Assembly (NCBI RefSeq): GCF_039511225.1
Contig: NZ_CP154261.1
Coordinates: forward strand, 2,418,001 to 2,482,000
Direction of reading: 5' to 3'
DNA length: 64,000 nt
Source of the DNA: Sphingobacterium multivorum
GTDB taxonomy: Bacteria; Bacteroidota; Bacteroidia; Sphingobacteriales; Sphingobacteriaceae
Of the stretch, positions 44,693 to 53,312 are shown in pieces. Positions within the stretch are counted from its first letter, which is position 1, and each line of letters opens with the position of its first letter. Position numbers and translations under genes: made by a program. The notes beneath the pieces are model-generated. The model had not been told where the DNA came from, ran no database searches, and saw nothing but the letters and a program-made list of their open reading frames with translations.

Positions 44693-46802
44693 ACTCTTTT
44701 TATCCGTTTTGCTATTATGTCCGCTTTACCTATCTTGTAAGGATAAAGGTGTAGACTTTTCGCGTGATGAGTTTTTGATAACATCCAACGGAGACGAAGA
44801 GAGCACTGTGGCGGCAGATTACCTTTACCAACATATGAGCGGTCGTGCAGGTGCAGCCAAAAGCTTGAATTTAATACGTTCAGATGAAAATTTGTCCAAT
44901 TATCATGGCGAAAGGATCTATCTGGAAGTAGTGCCTGAAATGGATCATGATTTTGAAATAAAAAACGGAGTCCATAGCCTTGCTATTTTCGGAAAAGATA
45001 GGTCTGTATTAAGATGGCTAAGTTATATGCTAATCGATCATATCAGCAAATTTCAGCCACTGGAGGTTGCCGACTTACCGCCAGCATATATAGATTTTGA
45101 GGATAGGACCGGTTCCTTTGCTTTTCGTTACCGAGAGCCACATTTTTTGCCGAACCTAGATGAAAATAATCTTGGCATATTGAATACGCATAGTATTGAG
45201 CGCGAGTGGGGAATCTGGGGACATAATTTATATAAGGTGCTTCCGCAGGATTTGCCTTCCGATGCCTATGCACTTGTCGATGGGAAACGGAACAGACAGC
45301 AATATTGTTTTTCTTCAAACACCATGTTTCAAGCCCTGGAGCGCTTTATTAGCGATCATTATGGCGTGAGCGAATCCAAATGGTTTATGATCGCTCCCAA
45401 TGACAATGATCTGGTATGTAGCTGTTCAAAATGTCGTAAGCTGGGCAATAAACCTGGCGAGGCAACTGCTGGAGTTGTTGCTCTTTTAAACAGGTTGGCA
45501 ACACGCTATCCGTCGCATCATTTTTTTACGATGGCTTATCGGACTACAAAAAATGCCCCTTCGACACAAACAAATAAGAACGTCGGCGTTTTTATCAGTA
45601 CGATTGACCTGCCCACGCAGGGGGACCTTGACCTCAATGACGCACATGTGCAGGCATTTTCAAGTCTGGTAAATGATTGGCGGAAACAATCACACCAACT
45701 ATTTCTTTGGGACTACGTAAGTAATTTTGATGACTACCTTACCCCATATCCCGTCTTATCCAGAACGAAATCGCACCTCCGATTTTTTCAATCATTGGGT
45801 TGTCAAGGAATTTTCATGAATGGGAGTGGTTATGACTACTCGAGTTTCGACGATGTAAAAACCTATGTGTTAAGTGCATTGATGATTGATATGCAGCTAT
45901 CGGTAGAGAAGCTGGTGACCAACTATTTCAAAAGATTTTATCCCGTCACTGCCAGCTTGCTAACATCTTATTATCTACAATTGGAAAGAAGAGCCGAAAA
46001 GGAAAACAGCGCTGCTGACATATACACAGGTTTTTATACGGCTAAGAGAAATTATTTTGATTCAGAAAAATTCCTGGAACTATTCAAGGATATAAAGCGT
46101 CTGGAGCCACAGACAAATGGAGTAGAAAAATTACGTCTAGCTAAGCTGATAACCGCGATGAATTATACTTCATTGCAGATTTGCTATCAGCAAGGGTTTA
46201 GGGCCGGTGGATTTATGAAAATAAAAGATGAAGAACTTGTCATCGCGAATACAATTAATGAAGCGTTATTAGGTCTGGAAAAAAATCAGGGAAAAGGAGG
46301 TGTGTCCATCTACAAGGAAGAAGAGGGGCAGCTGAGCATATACTGCCATGAATGGCGAGATCAGTTGGAGAGACCTCATAAAATAAATAAAATAGCCGGG
46401 TTAAGCGTTTTATCGGCTGACGGGGAACACGAAAACAGTCATTTCCTATTCGACAATGTACTTGGCTTCCGGTCGGATTTTAACCAGGGATGGTTTCAGT
46501 GCTCAGCTGACATTGTCATCGACAAGATTTTTTTTCGTCCTTTTAAACAGACGCAGCATTTGAGTATTCGCTTCCTTCTGAACGAGCGTCATCGAATGTT
46601 ACCACCAGAGGCGATAGAAATATTTGTAAATGATCGTTTTGTTGATCGGATCAGCACAAGCGATCTTGACAAGGAAAATGGATTAATGATATTAAATAAG
46701 GATTTAAGGATCAATGAAAATGAAAAACTATATATTAAAATCTACAAAAATAGAACAATCAGAAATTCGGTTATTGCCTGCGATGAGATACAGTTATTTT
46801 AG
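44679..46802 (+). CDS. DUF4838 lipoprotein, periplasmic glycan-active protein
   Basis: About 707 residues from ATG 44679, which overlaps the previous stop by 14 bp; ATG 44667 is also possible. The lipobox LYLSC lies at C20. An N-terminal domain (40-150) resembles the glucuronidase-type alpha/beta domain that often precedes DUF4838. The core has the family string SKWFMIAPNDNDLVCSCSKC (cysteines about 247-252, likely binding metal) and a TIM-barrel-like part. C-terminal residues look like a carbohydrate-binding sandwich (IRFLLNERHRMLPPEAIEIF). In the operon it takes the PgaB-like place: a lipoprotein that edits the nascent glycan. Activity unproven. Confidence 0.8.
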   Translation: MSHFKLFLSVLLLCPLYLSCKDKGVDFSRDEFLITSNGDEESTVAADYLYQHMSGRAGAAKSLNLIRSDENLSNYHGERIYLEVVPEMDHDFEIKNGVHSLAIFGKDRSVLRWLSYMLIDHISKFQPLEVADLPPAYIDFEDRTGSFAFRYREPHFLPNLDENNLGILNTHSIEREWGIWGHNLYKVLPQDLPSDAYALVDGKRNRQQYCFSSNTMFQALERFISDHYGVSESKWFMIAPNDNDLVCSCSKCRKLGNKPGEATAGVVALLNRLATRYPSHHFFTMAYRTTKNAPSTQTNKNVGVFISTIDLPTQGDLDLNDAHVQAFSSLVNDWRKQSHQLFLWDYVSNFDDYLTPYPVLSRTKSHLRFFQSLGCQGIFMNGSGYDYSSFDDVKTYVLSALMIDMQLSVEKLVTNYFKRFYPVTASLLTSYYLQLERRAEKENSAADIYTGFYTAKRNYFDSEKFLELFKDIKRLEPQTNGVEKLRLAKLITAMNYTSLQICYQQGFRAGGFMKIKDEELVIANTINEALLGLEKNQGKGGVSIYKEEEGQLSIYCHEWRDQLERPHKINKIAGLSVLSADGEHENSHFLFDNVLGFRSDFNQGWFQCSADIVIDKIFFRPFKQTQHLSIRFLLNERHRMLPPEAIEIFVNDRFVDRISTSDLDKENGLMILNKDLRINENEKLYIKIYKNRTIRNSVIACDEIQLF

Positions 46803-47331
46803 TGTTTTGTTAAGTGTTTTAATGAGTCTCCTGTCATCGAGTTGTTTAGACGTCAAAAACAAGAAGACAACAATAGTGGTAGAAGACAGTCAGCGACATT
46901 ATTACCCTTTACTGGCTGGCCAGCAAAAAGACCTGTCTTTTAATATTAAGAATACAGGGAAAAATCCATTGATAATCACAGATATTATTACTTCTTGTGG
47001 TTGCCTGAAAGTTAATGGTGAATCAGGTGCATTTTCTGTCCCTCCGGGCAAAGAGCGGTTGCTCTCGTTAAGTTATAATAGTGCAAAAAACATAGGCTAT
47101 GTCAAACATTATGTCACCTTATACGGTAATTTTGAAAAATCACCTTTTCGGGAGATTATTTTTGATATCAATGTTGTTCCCAACGCCATGTATACAAAGG
47201 ATTATGAGGAGCTGTATACAGAGGAAATGAATGCCGGTGGGGGGGTAAAGCGTATGGTGGACGGAGAAGAAAATAATAAAGGATATTACATGGATGAGGA
47301 CTTTGAAAAAAGTATTCATGACAATAAGTAG
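46783..47331 (+). CDS. DUF1573 lipoprotein of EPS operon
   Basis: 182 residues from ATG 46783, overlapping the end of the previous gene by 20 bp; an upstream in-frame ATG (46714) would lack a proper signal. The lipobox LLSSSC makes it a lipoprotein. The DUF1573 immunoglobulin-like domain is clear: FNIKNTGKNPLIITDIITSC with the conserved SCGC (ITSCGCLKV) and VPPGKERLLSLSYNSAKNIG. Function unknown; the acidic tail is unusual. Last gene of the five-gene run. Confidence 0.85.
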   Translation: MRYSYFSVLLSVLMSLLSSSCLDVKNKKTTIVVEDSQRHYYPLLAGQQKDLSFNIKNTGKNPLIITDIITSCGCLKVNGESGAFSVPPGKERLLSLSYNSAKNIGYVKHYVTLYGNFEKSPFREIIFDINVVPNAMYTKDYEELYTEEMNAGGGVKRMVDGEENNKGYYMDEDFEKSIHDNK

Positions 47332-47474
47332 CCTTAATTAAATCTTAGTAGTTTAAAAAATAATGATATTTAAATAATTGATTGTAAGTTTGTTCTTTTA
47401 ATCCAGCGTGATATAATTTGTCATCTATAGGATATTTAGTAGATTGCCGGCTCTTTGTATATACATAATTTTCG

Positions 47475-47888
47475 ATGCGTTCAACTGTCTACGATCCAAA
47501 GGCTTTGCTTTTAACTCTTATTGATACCGAGAAGCACCTAAATCTCGAAATCGAGAAGCATTTTTCAAATGAAGGATTTTCAATTGCTGACGATTTAGAT
47601 CAAGCCTTTGCGGACTTTTTTGGGAGTCGTGATTTGAAGGGAAATGAAGTGGGGTATCTATCCTCACAGCTCACGCTGCTTCAATTGAAAAGAGAAGTAA
47701 GGAAGGCTATTGATGTTGTTGTAGATTCTAACCAGTTGCGAGCGTACTATGATTATGTGAACTTAAACGACGCCCATCTACAAATGAAAAGCTCCACTGG
47801 ACAGCAGAAGTCTCCGAAGATCAGTTTTTGGTGGGCGGTTGTTGCCAGCGTTCTCATCCTACTTGCGATCCTGTTACTTACTATTTAA
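47475..47888 (+). CDS. tail-anchored protein, unknown function
   Basis: 137 residues. A soluble helical N-terminus (DTEKHLNLEIEKHFSNEGFS, HFSN..DLDQAFADFFGS) is followed by one C-terminal membrane helix (FWWAVVASVLILLAILLLTI), so it is probably tail-anchored with its head in the cytosol. No family recognised. It sits between the exopolysaccharide operon (144 bp upstream) and the TPR-AraC regulator (56 bp downstream) and may belong to either transcript. Confidence 0.55.
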   Translation: MRSTVYDPKALLLTLIDTEKHLNLEIEKHFSNEGFSIADDLDQAFADFFGSRDLKGNEVGYLSSQLTLLQLKREVRKAIDVVVDSNQLRAYYDYVNLNDAHLQMKSSTGQQKSPKISFWWAVVASVLILLAILLLTI

Positions 47889-47943
47889 CAAGCTCTTTTT
47901 GAGAAACAAAGCGTTGATCTATTTGAGCAAAGTTTTGAAACCT

Positions 47944-49539
47944 ATGAAGAAAGTACTAATAATTTGTTTTTTTCTATTGTTTTGTCAGTACTATACTTTT
48001 GGTCAGGAGACCAAGGGAGATGAATTTGACAAGAGATATATTGAAGTGAATGTTTCGCTGGTTGCAACCAATGTTGTAGAAGCTGAGCGTGTTGCCGATT
48101 CCTTGTTAGCCGTGGCGTCAAGTGATGAGCAAAAGATTAAATCCTATATGCTTTTGGCCAAGATCTACGAAAATAAGGGTGATATGAGTAAGTCGATCAA
48201 GAGCGCCATTAATGCTAATTCGCTTGCAGAGATGACACTTAATTACTCTTGGCAGGCTGTAACTTCGGGACTTCTGTCAACAACTTTTCGAAGGTTAGGA
48301 TTGATGAAGGTCTCTGAGCGTTACCTTGTGCAGGCCGAGAAAGCAAATGAGAAGCAAAGTGATAAGGAAAGACAAGTTTTAACAAGGATAAATATAGCAC
48401 ATGAATGGTATTTTCATGCTGTTGCCGAAAATGATTACCATAAGGCAAAAAAGTATGTTCTCCAAGCGGCTTCTAATATTAAGATGGAAGGGAATGAAGA
48501 TAAGCGTGCCTTGTTAATAAAAGCAACAAACGATCAGCTCAATGCCATTTGCGAACTCCATATAGGAGATATCAAGAAGACTGATTCTCTTCTTGAAGCC
48601 TCGTTGAAAAAGCTGGGAGGTATGGAAACTAACTTAAAGCCCTATATCTATCGCATAATGGCTGAGTCAGCTCTCGCAAAAAAAGATTTAGAGAAGGCAA
48701 ATCAGTGCCTGAATTTAATCGATCCTTATCTGAAAGAGAAGAATGTGGAAGAACTGGAAATGTTGACTTATGAGACAAAAGCCGTTTACTATAAAATGAG
48801 AGGCGATTTTTCTTTATCCAATGACTATACTGCTAAAGCGATACACATTAAGGATAATAGTACAAAAATAGCCCAGCAGATAAGCGATGGTCTAATCGAC
48901 GAAATCGGCACAGATAAAGAGATTTATGAAAATAGATATATGATGGCTATCGTCGGTCTTGTTCTGGTCGTGTTATGTTTTATTATTTTTAGTGGTTACT
49001 TGATCTTGCTAAAGCGCCATTATAAGAAGCGTTATCATCAATTAAGGGAGCGCGATGTTAAGGATCAGGCCCTTGATGCAGGGTCTTCCTCTGTCAGTCA
49101 TCCAATAGCCCTTTCCAAGCGGGAAATTGAATTAAAGAAAGAGGCCAAGGAAATTAATATTTCGAAAGAAACTGAGGATCGGCTGTATCAAGGTTTTCTG
49201 TTTGAGGAGCGCGATCTGTTTTTTATTGATAAAACGACTTCTTTGGCAAAACTCGCTAGCAGTATTGGGACCAATCAACGCTATGCCAGTTATATCGTTC
49301 AGAAATATCGAAGTATGGACTTTTACACTTATCTGCAGACAAATCGGATAAACTATATTATCGGCAGAATCAAAAGCGATCCGACCCTTCTTGATTTCAA
49401 GTTGGCGCATCTTGCAGAGATGTGTGGATTTTCCTCATTAAGCACATTTTCGACAGCGTTTAAAAATCAAACTGGACTTCCGCCTTCGGCCTTCGTTCAC
49501 TTTACTAAAAAGGAACTTGAAGAAAGCGGGGGACAGTAG
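47944..49539 (+). CDS. TPR-membrane-AraC regulator
   Basis: 531 residues from ATG 47944, which gives a proper signal-like start (MKKVLIICFFLLFCQYYTFG); longer starts at 47839 overlap the previous gene. The N-terminal 330 residues are TPR repeats (VAERVADSLLAVASSDEQKI-like), then one membrane helix (LVLVVLCFIIFSGYLILLKR). The C-terminus is an AraC domain (LAKLASSIGTNQRYASYIVQ, MCGFSSLSTFSTAFKNQTG). The periplasmic TPR part would sense a protein or peptide signal and the cytosolic AraC domain would bind DNA. Located next to the EPS and CotH genes. Confidence 0.88.
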   Translation: MKKVLIICFFLLFCQYYTFGQETKGDEFDKRYIEVNVSLVATNVVEAERVADSLLAVASSDEQKIKSYMLLAKIYENKGDMSKSIKSAINANSLAEMTLNYSWQAVTSGLLSTTFRRLGLMKVSERYLVQAEKANEKQSDKERQVLTRINIAHEWYFHAVAENDYHKAKKYVLQAASNIKMEGNEDKRALLIKATNDQLNAICELHIGDIKKTDSLLEASLKKLGGMETNLKPYIYRIMAESALAKKDLEKANQCLNLIDPYLKEKNVEELEMLTYETKAVYYKMRGDFSLSNDYTAKAIHIKDNSTKIAQQISDGLIDEIGTDKEIYENRYMMAIVGLVLVVLCFIIFSGYLILLKRHYKKRYHQLRERDVKDQALDAGSSSVSHPIALSKREIELKKEAKEINISKETEDRLYQGFLFEERDLFFIDKTTSLAKLASSIGTNQRYASYIVQKYRSMDFYTYLQTNRINYIIGRIKSDPTLLDFKLAHLAEMCGFSSLSTFSTAFKNQTGLPPSAFVHFTKKELEESGGQ

Positions 49540-49613
49540 GGTTAACCAAATAGAAAAAGAAATCAATAATTTATTTCCGGAAAGTGTTTTTGGAACCATT
49601 TGAGATAAATGGT

Positions 49614-49886
49614 TTATTGGACGCTATTGCTCCAAGTTTGTTGGAAATGTTGATCTGCTATTTGGCAGAAAGTTTTCTGAGTAAACGAAAATGTGCTCAG
49701 TTGAGGTTGTGCAGGAGATTTTCTAACCTTAGTTTTGCCAACATGCGCCAATGAGAAGTCGGAAAAATCTAACTGCTCGCAAGAGACCATCATATCATTT
49801 AGCTCATGGGGATGAGCTCTTTGATGGCTTGGAGCATTCCTAACAATTATTAAAATGAAGAGCAAGAGAGTGAATAGGGAAACCAA
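49614..49886 (-). CDS. possible small membrane-anchored protein
   Basis: A 90-codon frame starting with a hydrophobic run (MVSLFTLLLFILIIVRNA) and then a polar tail with coding-like composition (AHVGKTKVRKSPAQPQLSTF). Its first codons overlap, on the opposite strand, the start of the HTH gene at 49855, so the two would be transcribed divergently from overlapping 5' ends. No family recognised; it may be a chance frame. A hairpin AACCATTT/AAATGGTT (49594-49614) lies at its end and that of the preceding regulator. Confidence 0.35.
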   Translation of the reverse strand: MVSLFTLLLFILIIVRNAPSHQRAHPHELNDMMVSCEQLDFSDFSLAHVGKTKVRKSPAQPQLSTFSFTQKTFCQIADQHFQQTWSNSVQ

Positions 49887-50184
49887 AATTGATGTCGTAT
49901 TTGCTATAGTCTATGGTAATATGACGATGAAGGAAGCGACAGAAAAATATGATGTCGCAAAGAAAAGCACAATAATTTCGTGGATTAGAACCCTTTTGCC
50001 AGAAGCAAAATTAATGCTGGAAGCAACTGAAAGCAAGGTGACAGGAGGAGCAGATTTTGAGAATATCGGCGTGAAGATGTATGAACGGATTGCGCGTCTT
50101 GAACAAGAAAAAAATATATTGGAGCGTGAAAGAGCTGCATTACGTGCAAAGTTGCTACACCTTGAGGCAAAATCGATAGAATAA
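49855..50184 (+). CDS. orphan transposase-OrfA-like HTH protein
   Basis: 109 residues. The N-terminal half is a homeodomain-like helix-turn-helix of the IS3 OrfA type (AIVYGNMTMKEATEKYDVA followed by a STIISWIRTLLPE recognition helix). The C-terminal half is a leucine-zipper-like coiled coil (RIARLEQEKNILERERAALR). There is no OrfB, DDE transposase or terminal repeat nearby, so it is a remnant or a domesticated DNA-binding protein. It is followed by the CotH gene 53 bp downstream. Confidence 0.65.
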   Translation: MKSKRVNRETKIDVVFAIVYGNMTMKEATEKYDVAKKSTIISWIRTLLPEAKLMLEATESKVTGGADFENIGVKMYERIARLEQEKNILERERAALRAKLLHLEAKSIE

Positions 50185-50237
50185 AGCAGCAAGATCTGCA
50201 TAGTAAAAACAAATGTATAACGTAAAAAAATGATGTT

Positions 50238-51497
50238 ATGAAAATGAAACATAGAATAAAGTTAGGAATCTACGGGATTATGCTAGGTACAATCATAATT
50301 ACAAGCTGCACCAAAAAGCCTGCTGACATAACGGGGGAAAAAGAAGTTGAAGAATTGCCAATCTTGGATAAAAGTATTGAAGCAAGTGTGCCACATATCT
50401 ATATTAATATCGAAGGCAGTGCCGAAGTGGTTGATAAAGATACTTATCTCAATGCGGAGGTTCATATTGTTGGTAATGGCAGATTCGCCAATATGGATAA
50501 AGTAAAGACAAAGATTAAAGGAAGAGGAAACTCTACCTGGAGCAAACCTAAAAAACCGTATCGGTTAAAATTGGATAAAAAGGCGATTGTACTTGGCCTC
50601 CCTGCAGCTAAAGATTGGGTTTTATTGGCAAATTATAATGATTATACCTTAATGTGCAACGCTGTAGCAATGAAAATGGGCAAACAATTAGGCATGCCTT
50701 ATACAAACGATATTATCGCTGTTGATTTAACGGTCAATGGCGAGTATCGAGGAAACTATAATTTGACACAACAGGTGGAAGTGAAAGAAAACAGGGTAGA
50801 TTTAGGAGATGGGGGCGTTTTGTGGGAAATAGACAATTACTTTGATGAAGCTTATAAATTTAGGAGTGCAAAAGCCAACCTTCCTGTAATGTTGAAAGAC
50901 CCGGACCCAGAATCTCCGGAGCAATTTAGTACTTGGAAAGCTGAATTTCAGTCATTTGAAGATAAGCTGTATGAAAAGAGTTTTCCAAATAATAATTATG
51001 GAGAGATTTTTGATAAACAGCAATTTGTTAATTTTTTAATTGTTAATATGCTTGCCTGGAATAATGAGGTCAATCAGCCTAAAAGCGTTTACATGCATAA
51101 AAAGGTTAATGGGAAATATACGATGGGACCAATTTGGGACTTCGACTTCGGTTTTGGTTTCAGCGAAGACCATGGAAGGACCTATTTCAATTATCTAGAA
51201 ATGAACTTGATCAGGGACGATGACGAACGTATAGGATCCAAATTCTATCAGCATCTTCTCCAAGATCCGGACCTAAGAAGATTACTAACGCAGACCTGGA
51301 AGGATTATCGCAGTCAAAAGTTTGAAGAGTTAATGCAATTCATCGAGATTTATGCCGCTCAGATTAGGGATTCTCAAAAGAAAGATTTCAATATTTGGAA
51401 AACAGGTGATAACAATTTAGCGCTCAATAAGGCGAAGCTAAAAACATTTTTGCGTCAAAGAGTGAAAGTGATCGATAATTATGTAATGACCTTATAG
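50238..51497 (+). CDS. CotH-family protein kinase lipoprotein
   Basis: 419 residues with a lipobox (IIITSCTKK), so exported. The CotH kinase signature is present: the N-terminal IKGRGNSTWSKPKKPYRL, the ATP-lysine region KDWVLLANYNDYTLMCNAV, LTQQVEVKENRVDL and the metal-binding GPIWDFDFGFGF. CotH proteins phosphorylate secreted proteins, in spores the coat proteins CotB/CotG. In Bacteroidota the substrates are unknown. The gene lies between an orphan HTH gene and an AraC regulator, 3 kb after the EPS operon; a role in modifying surface proteins is inference. Confidence 0.9.
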   Translation: MKMKHRIKLGIYGIMLGTIIITSCTKKPADITGEKEVEELPILDKSIEASVPHIYINIEGSAEVVDKDTYLNAEVHIVGNGRFANMDKVKTKIKGRGNSTWSKPKKPYRLKLDKKAIVLGLPAAKDWVLLANYNDYTLMCNAVAMKMGKQLGMPYTNDIIAVDLTVNGEYRGNYNLTQQVEVKENRVDLGDGGVLWEIDNYFDEAYKFRSAKANLPVMLKDPDPESPEQFSTWKAEFQSFEDKLYEKSFPNNNYGEIFDKQQFVNFLIVNMLAWNNEVNQPKSVYMHKKVNGKYTMGPIWDFDFGFGFSEDHGRTYFNYLEMNLIRDDDERIGSKFYQHLLQDPDLRRLLTQTWKDYRSQKFEELMQFIEIYAAQIRDSQKKDFNIWKTGDNNLALNKAKLKTFLRQRVKVIDNYVMTL

Positions 51498-51670
51498 GGG
51501 ATCAGTTTAATACCCTAGTAAGATGTTTGAAATTTCAACAGTAATTTCAAGTATCTTACTTTTTATTTTCAATGAAACTTTGATGGGTATTAATTTGCAG
51601 ATTAAAAGTCTTAGAAGTGGTGAATTTTTGCGTAGGACATCTGCAATAAAGTCGGTACGAAAGATAGCCT

Positions 51671-52471
51671 ATGCATAAAAGAAATTATTTAATGATATCA
51701 GGTTCTGAACTTTTAGATGAACCAGAGAAATGCGATACATATTTTAAATGTTTTGAGATCATGACGATTTCGAGGTTTTTAAATGTTGGACCAGGTAAGT
51801 ATAGGCAAATTGCCAAGGTCGTTCAATTGAAAAGTAATTCTGAAGTAGAGATTTTGAGGGATATGGAAATTCTTTTTCTTAATCGTGTACTGTTCGTGGA
51901 TCCTACTGTACGTATCCTTTTTGATAATCGGAAAAGCAATGAATTTAGCTTTGAATTTGACCAAAGTGAAATGGAATACCTCAAGTATATGGGATATATG
52001 ATCCGTTGCTATCAGAAAAATGAAGATAACGTATTGGGAGAAAAATTTATTTCGAGCATGTTGGGGCATGTTGTGCTACACTATAACCTTGTGTTTAATA
52101 AAAAAAGTAGAAAAGAGCAGATCGTCAAAAACTATAACCAGGAAAGGGCGAATAAGTTTTTCGAGGCTATTGTACGTTATCACCATAGCAACAAGAAGAT
52201 GGCTTTCTATGCAAATGAGATTTTGGTAAGCAAGCGGACTTTGTCGAAAATGACAAAGGAAGTTTTCGGAAAAAGTCCCAAGCAGATATTGGATAGTTAC
52301 ATTATTGAAAGAGCAAAAGAATATCTTACAAGACCGGAATTAACTTTAAAAGAAATTAGCGCTAATTTGGGCTTTTCGGAAACCAATAATTTCTTGACCT
52401 TTTTCAAAAAGGTCACAAAACAGACGCCAACAGAATTCAGGGAAGTATACTTAGGATCTTATCTCTATTGA
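51671..52471 (+). CDS. AraC family transcriptional regulator
   Basis: 266 residues. The N-terminal 150 residues are an unassigned sensor domain (YRQIAKVVQLKSNSEVEILR). The C-terminal AraC domain has KKMAFYANEILVSKRTLSKM and the second helix signature LGFSETNNFLTFFKKVTKQ followed by TPTEFRE. Its 3' end overlaps the convergent receiver gene by 35 bp. It may act on the CotH gene beside it. Confidence 0.85.
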   Translation: MHKRNYLMISGSELLDEPEKCDTYFKCFEIMTISRFLNVGPGKYRQIAKVVQLKSNSEVEILRDMEILFLNRVLFVDPTVRILFDNRKSNEFSFEFDQSEMEYLKYMGYMIRCYQKNEDNVLGEKFISSMLGHVVLHYNLVFNKKSRKEQIVKNYNQERANKFFEAIVRYHHSNKKMAFYANEILVSKRTLSKMTKEVFGKSPKQILDSYIIERAKEYLTRPELTLKEISANLGFSETNNFLTFFKKVTKQTPTEFREVYLGSYLY

Positions 52472-52811
52472 TCGGTTTTTCGATAAAATTGATTACGTTA
52501 GGATAGGTGAACGCTCTTTCCTGTGTCTGTGGGGAAGATTCCGATGTTAAGATAATAATACTAATATTGGTCTTAAGATGAAATTGGTCGATAAAATCCA
52601 ATACTTGCCAGCCATTCATAGTAGGCATGTTGATATCTAAGAAAATAAGAATTTTCCCATCAATCGGGCACAATTCCTCTAGTTTTTCAATCAGTTCTGA
52701 TCCGCTATACAATGATATGAGGCTGGAAAATAATCCAATTTCCCGCAGATGGAATTCCAATATAAAGTGATTTAATTTGTTGTCATCGACGATCAGCATT
52801 TTTAACATCAT
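52437..52811 (-). CDS. stand-alone receiver domain response regulator
   Basis: 124 residues, a receiver only. Acidic pair D9-D10 (LIVDDNKLN), phosphoryl-acceptor D59 in IFLDINMPTMNG, the threonine in IIILTSESS and the lysine in IEKPINRDK are all present. It has no output domain, so it acts by protein contact, like CheY or Spo0F. No kinase gene is adjacent. Overlaps the 3' end of the AraC gene. Confidence 0.9.
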   Translation of the reverse strand: MMLKMLIVDDNKLNHFILEFHLREIGLFSSLISLYSGSELIEKLEELCPIDGKILIFLDINMPTMNGWQVLDFIDQFHLKTNISIIILTSESSPQTQERAFTYPNVINFIEKPINRDKILSILP

Positions 52812-53033
52812 AGGTAGGACATTATTTTTATAATAGCTAAGATACCGACTGTCTATATTTTTGTTACATTTAATTTGGGTATTATTGCTATCAATTTGAG
52901 CAGTTTTTATCCGCTTTCCACGAGCAGGTGTCCTCTTTTAGACAAGTAGCCCGTTAGATGATCGAAGAAAAGGATGACCGATTTGGAAAATAACAAATGT
53001 GGTCGAAGTTAGCTGCTGTAAGCGCGAGTGAAG

Positions 53034-53054
53034 TGGGACGAATTTATCGTCCCA
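53034..53054. other. hairpin in the 500 bp gap before the SPFH gene
   Basis: TGGGACGA (53034-53041) and TCGTCCCA (53047-53054) form a perfect 8 bp stem with a 5-base loop, without a T tract on either side. The rest of 52812-53312 shows only a repeated GGATGACCGA (near 52972 and 53211). Confidence 0.35.
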
Positions 53055-53312
53055 ACAACAAATTAATCATTTTGCGCCTACCACAAGCGCTTATCAAAAC
53101 TAACAGAAAATCTTTCCTCTGATACTATCAAAATGAGAAATTTGTGTATGATATTGGGATTATTTATCTCCGTTGACTCTCATAGGATGTACTGTAGGCT
53201 ATCTTTAGGATGGATGACCGAGTTTCGGAACTTTATCGAAAAATTATAAGTAGCAGAAGAATGACAATGTAAACATGTAAGTTTGTAGATCACCAATATT
53301 AAATTTAAGGTT

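Noticed and set aside
49855-50184. complete insertion sequence
   Set aside because: No OrfB, no DDE motifs, no terminal inverted repeats or target duplication visible around the OrfA-like gene.
53034-53054. hairpin as a terminator before the SPFH gene
   Set aside because: No T tract on either strand and too far (380 bp and 220 bp) from gene ends to be a normal terminator, so kept only as a hairpin.
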